NCBI RefSeq assembly: GCF_000277125.1
Contig: NC_016946.1
Coordinates: 2,976,001 to 3,040,000, forward strand
DNA length: 64,000 nt
Source: Mycobacterium intracellulare ATCC 13950
Lineage (GTDB): Bacteria; Actinomycetota; Actinomycetes; Mycobacteriales; Mycobacteriaceae
Direction of reading: 5' to 3'
A model generated the notes under the pieces. The model worked only from the letters and a program-made list of their open reading frames with translations, was not told the DNA's origin and ran no database searches. The position numbers and the translations under genes are program-made. This document shows, one piece after another, positions 8,066 through 15,736 of the stretch. Within the stretch, counting starts at the first letter, position 1; every line of letters starts with the position of its first letter.

Positions 8066-8985
8066 GCCTCGACCCGCAGATCGCGGCGATCCTCGAGCAA
8101 TTGGACAGTGGGTTCCCCCCGGTTCAGGAGATGAGCGGCGCGCAGGCTCGAGCCCTCATCCGGTCCAGATTGATGCCGCCGGCGCGGCCCGAACCCATCG
8201 CCGAGGCCGCCGATCGCTCCATCGACGGTCGGGACGGCCCGATACCCGTCCGCGTGTACCGTCCCGAGGCGCCCGGACCGCTGCCGATCGTGGTCTATGC
8301 ACACGGCGGCGGGTTCGTCTTCTGTGACCTGGACAGCCACGACGGGCTGTGCCGCAACCTCGCCAACCTCGTTCCCGCCGTGGTTGTTTCGGTCGGCTAT
8401 CGGTTGGCCCCGGAGAATCCCTGGCCGGCGGCGGCCGAGGACGTGTACTCGGTGACGCGCTGGGCGTACGACAACGCCGGGTCGCTCGGGGCCGATCCCG
8501 GCCGTCTGGTCGTGGGCGGCGACAGCGCCGGCGGCAACCTGGCCGCGGTGACCGCGATCATGGCTCGCGACCGCGGCGGCCCGGCGCCAGCGGCCCAACT
8601 GCTGCTCTACCCGGTGATCGCGGCCGACTTCGACACCGAGTCCTACCGGCTGTTCGGCCAGGGCTTCTACAACCCCAAACCGGCGCTGCAGTGGTACTGG
8701 GACTGCTACGTGCCCTCGCACGACGACCGCGCCCACCCCTACGCCACACCGCTGAACGCCGACCTGCGCGGGCTCCCGCCCGCGGTGGTGGCGGTCGCCG
8801 GCCACGATCCCCTGCGCGACGAGGGACTGGCCTACGGCGCCGCCCTGACAGCGGCCGGCGTGCCGACACGGCAATTGTGTTACGACGGCGGCATTCACGG
8901 GTTCATGACGATGCCGACGCTCGACATCGCGCACCGGGCGCGCAAAGAGGCGACCGCCGCCCTCGCCGAGCTATTGCAGCGGTAG
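8062..8985 (+). CDS. Alpha/beta hydrolase, hormone-sensitive lipase (HSL) family
   Basis: 307 residues from the GTG that overlaps the IclR stop. The oxyanion-hole motif HGGGF is at 81-85, the nucleophile S155 is in GDSAGG, and the other triad members are D249 (GHDPLRDE) and H279 (IHGF). HSL-family enzymes are carboxylesterases or lactonases; in mycobacteria they belong to the Lip group. It is co-translated with the regulator. Hydrolysis of the ester or lactone made by a Baeyer-Villiger enzyme of this locus would be a natural job, which is inference. It is not of the MhpC/HsaD type and should not be counted as the missing C-C hydrolase. Confidence 0.9.
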   Translation: MSLDPQIAAILEQLDSGFPPVQEMSGAQARALIRSRLMPPARPEPIAEAADRSIDGRDGPIPVRVYRPEAPGPLPIVVYAHGGGFVFCDLDSHDGLCRNLANLVPAVVVSVGYRLAPENPWPAAAEDVYSVTRWAYDNAGSLGADPGRLVVGGDSAGGNLAAVTAIMARDRGGPAPAAQLLLYPVIAADFDTESYRLFGQGFYNPKPALQWYWDCYVPSHDDRAHPYATPLNADLRGLPPAVVAVAGHDPLRDEGLAYGAALTAAGVPTRQLCYDGGIHGFMTMPTLDIAHRARKEATAALAELLQR

Positions 8986-9031
8986 GTTCCCGGTGGCTGG
9001 GAGCCGACGACGCCGCGTCCCCGGCGTGCCA

Positions 9032-9037
9032 TACGGT
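9032..9037 (+). promoter_or_regulatory. Leaderless-type -10 element (TACGGT)
   Basis: TACGGT matches the mycobacterial -10 consensus TANNNT and lies 6 nt before the ATG at 9044, the spacing of leaderless transcripts. It supports that ATG over the upstream in-frame GTG at 8993. Confidence 0.5.
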
Positions 9038-9043
9038 CGGCTC

Positions 9044-9391
9044 ATGGCCGAGGGCGAAGTCTTCGTGATCGACCGGGTGGTGACCCGACCCGGGTGTGCC
9101 CGCCGATTCGTCGACGCCTACCTCGCCGAATACGCGCCCGGCGCAAGCGCCCGCGGAATGACGCTGCGCGACATCCTCGTGAGCCCACCGATCTGGTTCG
9201 ACGATGACAGCAACGTCATCACCGCGACCTGGACACTGCCCAGCGCGCAGGCATGGTGGGAGATGACCTGGAAAGGCCGACCGGATCCGGCGCTGGGCGA
9301 ATGGTGGTCGCGGATCGGCGAATTGGTCACCGAGCGGTCCCGCTCCTTCGCCGCCTCCGCCGACGACGTCGACGGGCTGTGCGATGTATAA
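9044..9391 (+). CDS. Small ferredoxin-like-fold (alpha/beta barrel) protein
   Basis: 115 residues from the ATG at 9044; a GTG at 8993 would add 17 Arg-rich residues. I do not recognise a named family. The pattern of an opening strand (VFVIDRVVTRPGC), helix, strand (TLRDILVSPPIWFDDDSNVITATWTL) and a Trp-rich helix (AWWEMTWKGRPD) suits a dimeric alpha/beta-barrel protein of the ABM/EthD kind. Its stop overlaps the start of the following barrel protein by 8 nt, so the two are probably made and act together. Members of such families are cofactor-free monooxygenases, isomerases or decarboxylases acting on cyclic ketones and lactones. Confidence 0.7.
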   Translation: MAEGEVFVIDRVVTRPGCARRFVDAYLAEYAPGASARGMTLRDILVSPPIWFDDDSNVITATWTLPSAQAWWEMTWKGRPDPALGEWWSRIGELVTERSRSFAASADDVDGLCDV

Positions 9392-10010
9392 CCTCACGCG
9401 GCTGATCGACGTCGCCGAGGCCGATCGCGACCGGATTCTCGACGAGCTGCGCGCGGCCGCCCGCGCGGCGGCGCCGCTGCGCTGGGTGGTGCAACCGACG
9501 CTGCCCGGCTCGCGCAACGGGGGCGACATCCTGGTGCATCTGCGGTTCGCGACCGCGCACCAATGTGCCCGCGCGACAGAGGCTCTCGCTGCCGTGCTGG
9601 CCGATCCGGCTGTGGTTCGGGTCAACGGCGCGAGCTATGCGGGTTCGCCCGTGCGCTGCGGCGAGACGGCCGGCACGGTCTACCGGACGCTGTTGCTGCG
9701 CGTGCAGCCGGGCACACCCGAGCCCACCCTCGCCCGGTTCGAGCGCGAGCTGTCGTCGATGCCGCGGTACCTACCGACGATCCGGGCCTGGCAGCTGAGC
9801 CGGGTGTCCGCGCCGGTCGGAACCTGCTCGTGGACACACGTGTTCGAGCAGGAGTTCGCCGACGTCGAGGCGCTGACGGGGCCCTACCTGATGCACCCCG
9901 TCCACTGGGCGGTGGTGGACCGCTGGTTCGACCCGGAAACCACCGACGTGATCATCCGCGACCGGGTATGCCACAGCTTCTGCGCCATCCCCGACCCGGT
10001 GCTGAGCTAG
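9384..10010 (+). CDS. Tandem alpha/beta-barrel protein (Dabb-like C-terminal half)
   Basis: 208 residues in two halves. The N-terminal half (1-90) looks like a degenerate barrel. The C-terminal half (about 95-200) has the Dabb pattern: a strand (VYRTLLLRVQPG), a helix, a strand of the form SWTHVFEQEFADVEALTGP, then HPVHWAVVDRWFDPE. Dabb domains occur in stress proteins and in small lyases or cyclases such as olivetolic acid cyclase. It overlaps the upstream barrel gene by 8 nt. Its stop shares a CTAG tetranucleotide with the convergent SDR. Function is unknown; a ring-opening or isomerising step in the local pathway is a guess. Confidence 0.75.
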   Translation: MYNLTRLIDVAEADRDRILDELRAAARAAAPLRWVVQPTLPGSRNGGDILVHLRFATAHQCARATEALAAVLADPAVVRVNGASYAGSPVRCGETAGTVYRTLLLRVQPGTPEPTLARFERELSSMPRYLPTIRAWQLSRVSAPVGTCSWTHVFEQEFADVEALTGPYLMHPVHWAVVDRWFDPETTDVIIRDRVCHSFCAIPDPVLS

Positions 10011-10894
10011 ACGCCCGCGGGCAGGATGCCCGGATTGGCGGTCGCCGGCGGCTCCAACCGGGGCAGCACTTCGGTGCCGTCCAGGCTGTGCACCGGCAGG
10101 CGCTGTGACCACGGGTAGTGCAGGCTGAAGGCGACCAAGCCGGTGCGCTCCGCGGCGGGCAGATGGCACATCGCCAGCACGGTCTCGGCCAGATACTCCA
10201 CCGGTTCGGTGGGGAACGAATCCGGGATCAGTTGCGCGGCACCGGGCGTGCGTACCGCGGTCGACGGGCCGACGCAGTTCACCGCGATGTTGGCGTCCAG
10301 CAGCTCGGCGGCCACGCCCTGGGTGAACCGGTGCAGCGCAGCTTTCAGGGACGCGTAGACCACGTCGCCGGAGGTCTTGTTGTATTCGCGGTACGGCCGA
10401 ACCGGGGCCACGCCGGTGACCGAACCGATGTTGACAATCCAGCCCGCCCCTTGGCCACGCATATGCGGCACGGCCGATTTCGTCAGCGCGAACGGGATGC
10501 GCAGGTAGTGTTCCACGGTGCGGTCGAACGTCTCCAGGCTCATGTCCTCGACCAACGCGTAGTCGGCGAAACCGGCGTTGTTGACCAGGATGTCGATGCG
10601 TCCGGTTCGGTCCAGGACCGCGTCGACCAAACCGTCGCGCTGCTGCGCATCCTCCAGGTCGCTCGCAATGCCGAACGCCGCGCCGCCGTCGGCCTCGATC
10701 AGTTCCACCGTTTCCCCGATGGTGCCGGGCAGAGCGGTAATCGTTCCGGCCCGCGTCGACAACGAAGGCGTGTGCGATCGTGCGGTGACTGCGACCGTGG
10801 CGCCCTCGGCCGCCAGCCGCCGCGCGATGGCGCGGCCGATGCCTCGGCTGCTTCCGGTGACCAAAGCGGTTTTGCCCGAGAGTAATCGGCTCAT
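10007..10894 (-). CDS. Short-chain dehydrogenase/reductase
   Basis: 295 residues from the ATG at 10894, which overlaps the stop of the upstream BVMO by 4 nt. The cofactor motif TGSSRGIG is at 13-20, NNAG at 105-108, and the catalytic residues are S158, Y180 and K184 (YASLK). The Ser-Tyr distance is about 10 residues longer than usual, with an extra loop at 161-179 (VRPYREYNKTSGDVV) beside the active site that should shape the substrate pocket. The C-terminal tail after residue 250 is also longer than in short SDRs. The pairing with a BVMO is the same as at 586-2,996. Confidence 0.88.
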   Translation of the reverse strand: MSRLLSGKTALVTGSSRGIGRAIARRLAAEGATVAVTARSHTPSLSTRAGTITALPGTIGETVELIEADGGAAFGIASDLEDAQQRDGLVDAVLDRTGRIDILVNNAGFADYALVEDMSLETFDRTVEHYLRIPFALTKSAVPHMRGQGAGWIVNIGSVTGVAPVRPYREYNKTSGDVVYASLKAALHRFTQGVAAELLDANIAVNCVGPSTAVRTPGAAQLIPDSFPTEPVEYLAETVLAMCHLPAAERTGLVAFSLHYPWSQRLPVHSLDGTEVLPRLEPPATANPGILPAGV

Positions 10895-12828
10895 CGAAGT
10901 TCGAGATCCTCCTCGGCCGGGGCGCGGTGATCGCGCCAGAAGTCGACCAGGCGGTACGGGAAGGCGATGACGATCCGGTCGCCGGAACGGTAGTAGGTGT
11001 GGGCCGACGGCGTGTGGCGCCATACGGTGCCGGTCATGGTCGCATCGAGGCGGGCGACGTAGTCCTCGTAGGCGCGCTGCGTCACCTCCAAGGTGGTGGC
11101 CTTGCGCAGCGCCATCAACTGCAGGCATTCCATCACGTAGTGCACCATCACTTCGACACCGAAGTTGTGCCCCGCGCCGTGACCCGGACTGTAGTTTGGG
11201 GCCGAGGAGATGAACAGGTTCGGGAATCCCGGCACCATCCCGCCGCGGTAGGCCCGCGGCGAGTCGCCCCATTCCTCGGCCAACTTCTTGCCGTCGCGAC
11301 CCCGAATATCCACCGTGGAAAGGAAATCCAGGTAATAGCCGGTCGCGTAGACGATGACGTCGAGGTCGATCTGCCTGCCGTCGGCGGTCACGATGCCGGC
11401 CTCGTTGACCCGCGCGGGCTCACTGGCCTCGACGTCCACGTGCTCGCGGGCCAGCGCCGCGTAATAGCCGCCGGGATCGCGGATGATCCGCTTGCCGTAG
11501 GGCGCAAAGTCGGGCGTGACCTTGCGGGCGAGCTCGCTGCCCGCACCGAACACGCGATCGATGTAATCGAGGCAGATCTGCAACAGCACGTCGTTGGCCG
11601 GCGAGATCGACAGATGCTCGGCCGCCCACTGCTCGTCATGCAGGATCACCGGATAGTTGTTGTCCGATGTCCCCCAATATGACTTGAGCCGAATCCAATT
11701 GGCGTAGTAGGGCAACCGGGTGCCCAGCCACCGCCGATAGGCGGGCACATCGTCGGACGGCCGGCGCCGCGGCGCGACCCAGTGCGGCTGGCGTTGAAAC
11801 ACCGTCATGTGCGCGACCTGGTCCACGCACGCGTCGACGATCTGGACCGCGGTGCACCCGGCACCGATGATCGCGACCCTCTTCCCCGTGAGATCCAGGT
11901 TCGGATCCCACCGCGCGGAATGGAGAGAAATTCCGGAAAACGTCTCGCGGCCCGGGAGTTCCGGCCACCGCGGCCGGTTGAGGTACCCGGCGGCCGGGAT
12001 CACCGCGTTCGCGTAACTGACGTCGCGGGTTCCGTCCGGCCCGACCGCGTGGATCTGCCACTGCCGGCGGCCCTCGTCCCACCACAACGCTTTCACCTCG
12101 GTACCGAACCGGGTGTTCCTGCGGAGGTCGTTCTTGTTCGCCACCGACACCAGGTAGGCCTGATACTCGGCACCCTGCGGGTAATAACTCGACCAGTCGC
12201 CGTTGATGTCTCGCGAGAGCGAGTAGTAGGCCGAGGGCGTGTCCACCCCGATGCCGGGATAGGTGGTGGTGTACCAGGTGCCGCCGACCTCGTCGTTGCG
12301 CTCGATGATTTGATAGTCGATACCGGCGTCCGCGCACGCGAGCGCGGCGGTGATGCCGGCGATGCCCGCGCCGATGATGACCACCCGGAAGTCAGCGGGA
12401 AGCTTTGCGGTGCGCGGCAGTACCGGTTGTGAGGGCTGGAAACCACCCTGTTCGAGGAGCAGTCCGAGGTACTCGGGGTCGATCGTTCCGCCGAGCGCGA
12501 TGGGGGCGACGCGGGCGAACAGGTCGAGGTCGTCGGCCGGCACCGCGTCCGCCCGGCGCGGCTCCCGCAGCGCCGTGACGATCTCGTCGATGAGCTGCGC
12601 GGCCGTTTCCGGATCGGTGACGCCCGCCTGCTCCGGCGGGTCGGGCACATGGGTGATTTTCGGTGCGAACCGCTCGGCGACGGTCGGGTCCCCGGTCAGC
12701 TGCGCCAGCACGGCGACCAGAACGCCAGGATCGGCCTGGCGCAGGTTGGCGCGCAGTTCGTCGACGCCGTCGTGATCCGGACCCGTCCACCCGGCGCTTT
12801 CGGTCGTGAAAGGGACACCAGTGCTCAT
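10891..12828 (-). CDS. Baeyer-Villiger monooxygenase with N-terminal extension (HAPMO-like)
   Basis: 645 residues, about 110 longer than the BVMO at 1,386-2,996. Residues 1-140 are an extra N-terminal domain as in 4-hydroxyacetophenone monooxygenase-type enzymes. The FAD motif GAGIAG follows (about 153-158), then GGTWYTTTYPG, the BVMO fingerprint FSGISLHSARW, and the NADPH motif GAGCTA, where Cys-Thr-Ala replaces the usual Ser-Ser-Gly. HAPMO-type enzymes oxidise aryl and cyclic ketones. It is co-translated with an SDR and divergent from the acyl-CoA ligase. On the minus strand the hexamer GATACT sits 7 nt before the ATG, a weak leaderless-type signal. Confidence 0.9.
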   Translation of the reverse strand: MSTGVPFTTESAGWTGPDHDGVDELRANLRQADPGVLVAVLAQLTGDPTVAERFAPKITHVPDPPEQAGVTDPETAAQLIDEIVTALREPRRADAVPADDLDLFARVAPIALGGTIDPEYLGLLLEQGGFQPSQPVLPRTAKLPADFRVVIIGAGIAGITAALACADAGIDYQIIERNDEVGGTWYTTTYPGIGVDTPSAYYSLSRDINGDWSSYYPQGAEYQAYLVSVANKNDLRRNTRFGTEVKALWWDEGRRQWQIHAVGPDGTRDVSYANAVIPAAGYLNRPRWPELPGRETFSGISLHSARWDPNLDLTGKRVAIIGAGCTAVQIVDACVDQVAHMTVFQRQPHWVAPRRRPSDDVPAYRRWLGTRLPYYANWIRLKSYWGTSDNNYPVILHDEQWAAEHLSISPANDVLLQICLDYIDRVFGAGSELARKVTPDFAPYGKRIIRDPGGYYAALAREHVDVEASEPARVNEAGIVTADGRQIDLDVIVYATGYYLDFLSTVDIRGRDGKKLAEEWGDSPRAYRGGMVPGFPNLFISSAPNYSPGHGAGHNFGVEVMVHYVMECLQLMALRKATTLEVTQRAYEDYVARLDATMTGTVWRHTPSAHTYYRSGDRIVIAFPYRLVDFWRDHRAPAEEDLELR

Positions 12829-12917
12829 GCCGATGAGTATCGGCGCGGTCCACCGCGCGTGGCGGCCCCCTGCCTACTCAGCGGGACACGGATGGCCCGC
12901 TCGCGGGCGACGGCGCT

Positions 12918-12923
12918 TACCGT
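12918..12923 (+). promoter_or_regulatory. Leaderless-type -10 element (TACCGT)
   Basis: TACCGT fits TANNNT and is followed by 7 nt and the ATG at 12931. This supports that codon as both transcription and translation start of the acyl-CoA ligase. Confidence 0.55.
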
Positions 12924-12930
12924 GACCGGC

Positions 12931-14520
12931 ATGCAGTCCGATGACCTCGACGCCATGATCGAACGGGCGCGTAGCCACGGGCTCGGCGATATCCCCCGGC
13001 GATCGGCCCGCCGGCACCCGCACAAGATCGCGATCATCGACGACGGTGTCGTGCTGACGTTTGCCGAATTCGATGACCTGGTGAACCGGGCGGCGGCGGC
13101 GTTGCACGACAGCGGGTTTCGGCCGGGCAGCCGATTAGGACTCTTGTCACGCAACTGCTGGCAGTACGCCGTGCTGGCGTTCGCGACGGCGCGTGCGGGA
13201 GTGGTCCTGGTCCCGATCAACTTCATGCTGACCGCCGAGGAGATCGCCTACATCCTCGGCCACAGTCGGGTCGGCGGCCTGGTCGTCGAGGCGGATCTGA
13301 CACCGACCGCCGAGGAGGCGATTCGGCGAGGTGGGGTGGTCAGGGCCAAGGTCGCCCTGGTGCCGAGGGGCCACCAGGGCGTGCCAGGTTGGGCGGATTT
13401 CAGCCAGTGGCTGACCACCGACGCGCCGGCCCCGAGCCCGCACATCGACGACGACCAACCCGTGCGGCTGATGTACACCAGCGGGACCGAATCCCGGCCC
13501 AAGGCCGCCATTCACACCAGCCGCAGCCTGATGTGGCAGTACGTGAGCACGATCGTCGCGGGCGAGATGTCGCCCGACGACGTCGAGATCCACTCGCTGC
13601 CGCTGTATCACTGCGCGCAGCTGGACAACTTCCTGGCCACCGATATTTACCTGGGCGCGACCAGCATCATCCTGCCGCGGCCCGAGCCCGAAACCGTGCT
13701 GCGCACCATCGAGCGCTACCGGGTCACCAACTATTTCGCTCCCCCGACGGTCTGGATCTCGCTGCTGCGCTCACCGGTGTTCGATCAGGTGGACCTGTCC
13801 AGCCTGCGCAAGGGCTACTACGGCGCCTCGGCCATGCCGGTGGAGATCCTGCGCGAGATCCGCGAGCGGCTGCCCAACCTGCGGCTGTGGAACTTCTACG
13901 GCCAGACCGAGATGGCGCCGCTGGCCTCCGCGCTGGGACCCGACGAACAGGACGCGCACGGCGGAGCGGCCGGACGGCCGGTGCTCAACGTGGAAACGGC
14001 CATCCTCGACGACGCGGACAACCCGGTCACCGCCGGCGTGGTCGGCGAGATCGCCCACCGTAGCCCGCATTTGACGCCGGGCTACCTGAATGACCCGGAA
14101 CGCACGGCGGCGGCTTTCACGAGCGGCTGGTTCCACTCCGGTGACCTCGGCTACTTCGACGAACACGGGCTGCTGCACGTCGTCGACCGCAAGAAGGACA
14201 TGATCAAGACCGGCGGCGAGAACGTGGCCAGCCGGGAGGTCGAGGAAGTCATCTACCGGCACAACGGTGTTGAGGAAGTCGCGGTGTTCGGACTCCCGCA
14301 CCCGGTGTGGGTGGAGACGGTGGTGGCCGCCGTTGTCGCGCGCGACGGCACCGTTCTCACCGAAGAGGACCTGGTCTCGCACTGCCGGGAGCGCTTGGCC
14401 GGATTCAAGACGCCCAAACGGGTCTTCTTCGTCGACGAGCTGCCGAAGAACCCCAGCGGGAAGCTGCTCAAACGCGTACTGCGGGAGCGTTTCAGTCTCG
14501 ATCAGCACGCCCTCAGTTGA
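12931..14520 (+). CDS. Acyl-CoA ligase (FadD-type AMP-binding enzyme)
   Basis: 529 residues. The ATP/AMP motif is TSGTESRPK at 183-191, the adenylate-binding region is NFYGQTE, the hinge region is GWFHSGDLGYFDEHG followed by DRKKDMIKTGGENV, and the conserved C-terminal lysine is in NPSGKLLKR. The enzyme activates a carboxylic acid to its CoA thioester via an acyl-adenylate. The start at 12931 is preferred over ATG 12892 because of the leaderless-type hexamer 7 nt upstream. The two acyl-CoA dehydrogenases follow, so a side chain or a ring-derived acid is probably activated here and then desaturated. The substrate is not readable. Confidence 0.9.
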   Translation: MQSDDLDAMIERARSHGLGDIPRRSARRHPHKIAIIDDGVVLTFAEFDDLVNRAAAALHDSGFRPGSRLGLLSRNCWQYAVLAFATARAGVVLVPINFMLTAEEIAYILGHSRVGGLVVEADLTPTAEEAIRRGGVVRAKVALVPRGHQGVPGWADFSQWLTTDAPAPSPHIDDDQPVRLMYTSGTESRPKAAIHTSRSLMWQYVSTIVAGEMSPDDVEIHSLPLYHCAQLDNFLATDIYLGATSIILPRPEPETVLRTIERYRVTNYFAPPTVWISLLRSPVFDQVDLSSLRKGYYGASAMPVEILREIRERLPNLRLWNFYGQTEMAPLASALGPDEQDAHGGAAGRPVLNVETAILDDADNPVTAGVVGEIAHRSPHLTPGYLNDPERTAAAFTSGWFHSGDLGYFDEHGLLHVVDRKKDMIKTGGENVASREVEEVIYRHNGVEEVAVFGLPHPVWVETVVAAVVARDGTVLTEEDLVSHCRERLAGFKTPKRVFFVDELPKNPSGKLLKRVLRERFSLDQHALS

Positions 14521-14542
14521 TCCCGGGCCGACGCCTGCTCAC

Positions 14543-14548
14543 TACAGT
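14543..14548 (+). promoter_or_regulatory. Leaderless-type -10 element (TACAGT) of the FadE unit
   Basis: TACAGT (TANNNT) lies 7 nt before the ATG at 14556, which opens a 13-codon ORF. It implies that the FadE genes have their own promoter just after the ligase gene. Confidence 0.45.
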
Positions 14549-14555
14549 GGCCGGG

Positions 14556-14597
14556 ATGAGCCCAGTTCTCGATACCGACACCCTGAAGACGCGCTGA
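14556..14597 (+). CDS. 13-codon leaderless-type upstream ORF
   Basis: Encodes MSPVLDTDTLKTR. Its ATG is 7 nt after a TANNNT hexamer. Its stop shares one base with the FadE start (TGATG), so ribosomes loading at the 5' end could pass on to fadE. No family is recognisable, and whether it is translated is inference from layout. Confidence 0.35.
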   Translation: MSPVLDTDTLKTR

Positions 14598-15736
14598 TGG
14601 CACTCCCCCGTCTGGTCCCGCCGGCCAGTGCCGACGCCGCGATCGCCCAGGAGTTGCGCAACGAGGTGCGCGATTTTCTAGCCGATCAATTGGCCGCGGG
14701 CGCGTTCACCCCTTCGGTCGACGCCTGGCTGACGGGCTGGGACGAAAGTTTCACCGGCGCCCTCGCGGCCCGCGGGTGGCTGGGCATGACCGTGCCGACC
14801 GAATACGGCGGGCACGGGCGCTCATTCCTGGAACGGTTCGTCGTCACCGAGGAACTCCTGGCCGCCGGCGCACCCGTGGCCGCGCACTGGATCGCCGATC
14901 GCCAGATCGTGCCCTCGCTACTCAAATACGGTACAGAGCACCAGAAGTCGGAGTTCCTGCCCCGGATCGTGCGCGGCGAATGCTTTTTCGGCATCGGGAT
15001 GAGCGAGCCGGACTCCGGTTCCGATCTGGCCAGCGTGCACACCCGCGCCGCCCGCGTCGACGGCGGCTGGTCGCTGACCGGCACCAAAGTGTGGACGTCG
15101 GGCGCCCACCTCGCGCACGCGTTCATCGCGCTCGCACGCACCGCACCGGTGGACCCGGCGAACCGGCACGCCGGGCTGAGCCAGTTCATCGTCGACCTGC
15201 GGGGCCCCGGCGTCGAGATCCGGCCGATCGTGTCGATGAACGGCGCCCACCATTTCAACGAGGTGATCCTGGAATCGGCCTTCGTCCCCGACGCCATGGT
15301 CTTCGGTGAGATCGGCAACGGCTGGCAACAGGTGACCTCCGAGCTCGCCTTCGAACGCAGCGGGCCCGAGCGGTTCCTGTCGACGTTCGTGCTGTTGGCG
15401 GCCTGCGCCGATCGCATGGCGTCAAACGCCACCCCGCGCGACCCCGATCTGGGGCGCCTGGTGGCGCGCATCGCCGGCCTACATCAGATGTCCACCGCGG
15501 TGGCGGGCGCACTGGAACGGCACGAACCCGCGGACCTGCCCGCCGCGGTCGTCAAGGTGCTGGGCACCACCACCGAAGGCGACATCGCGGAATTCGCCGA
15601 CCTGCAGGAGGCCCCCGACTCGGCCTTCTCGGACCTGGTGTGCGCGGCCGTCGATCAGCGGCCCGGCTTCACACTGCGCGGCGGCACCAACGAGGTGTTG
15701 CGCGGTGTGCTCGCGCGCGGGTTGGGCATCCGATGA
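14597..15736 (+). CDS. Acyl-CoA dehydrogenase (FadE, larger subunit of a pair)
   Basis: 379 residues. N-terminal helical domain (1-115) with WLGMTVPTEYGGHG; middle beta domain with the flavin/substrate signature FGIGMSEPDSGSDLAS and GTKVWTSGAHLAHAFI; C-terminal domain ending in GGTNEVLRGVLARGLG. It is translationally coupled to the second FadE by ATGA. Adjacent fadE pairs in mycobacteria (for example ChsE1-ChsE2 and FadE26-FadE27) encode alpha2beta2 dehydrogenases for steroid-CoA side chains or rings, with two FADs rather than four. The same arrangement is likely here, with this as the subunit bearing most catalytic features. Confidence 0.9.
   Translation: MALPRLVPPASADAAIAQELRNEVRDFLADQLAAGAFTPSVDAWLTGWDESFTGALAARGWLGMTVPTEYGGHGRSFLERFVVTEELLAAGAPVAAHWIADRQIVPSLLKYGTEHQKSEFLPRIVRGECFFGIGMSEPDSGSDLASVHTRAARVDGGWSLTGTKVWTSGAHLAHAFIALARTAPVDPANRHAGLSQFIVDLRGPGVEIRPIVSMNGAHHFNEVILESAFVPDAMVFGEIGNGWQQVTSELAFERSGPERFLSTFVLLAACADRMASNATPRDPDLGRLVARIAGLHQMSTAVAGALERHEPADLPAAVVKVLGTTTEGDIAEFADLQEAPDSAFSDLVCAAVDQRPGFTLRGGTNEVLRGVLARGLGIR

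Noticed and set aside
8062..8985. Counting the HSL-type hydrolase as the missing HsaD
   Set aside because: The HGGGF/GDSAGG motifs place it in the hormone-sensitive lipase family, not the MhpC/HsaD C-C hydrolases.
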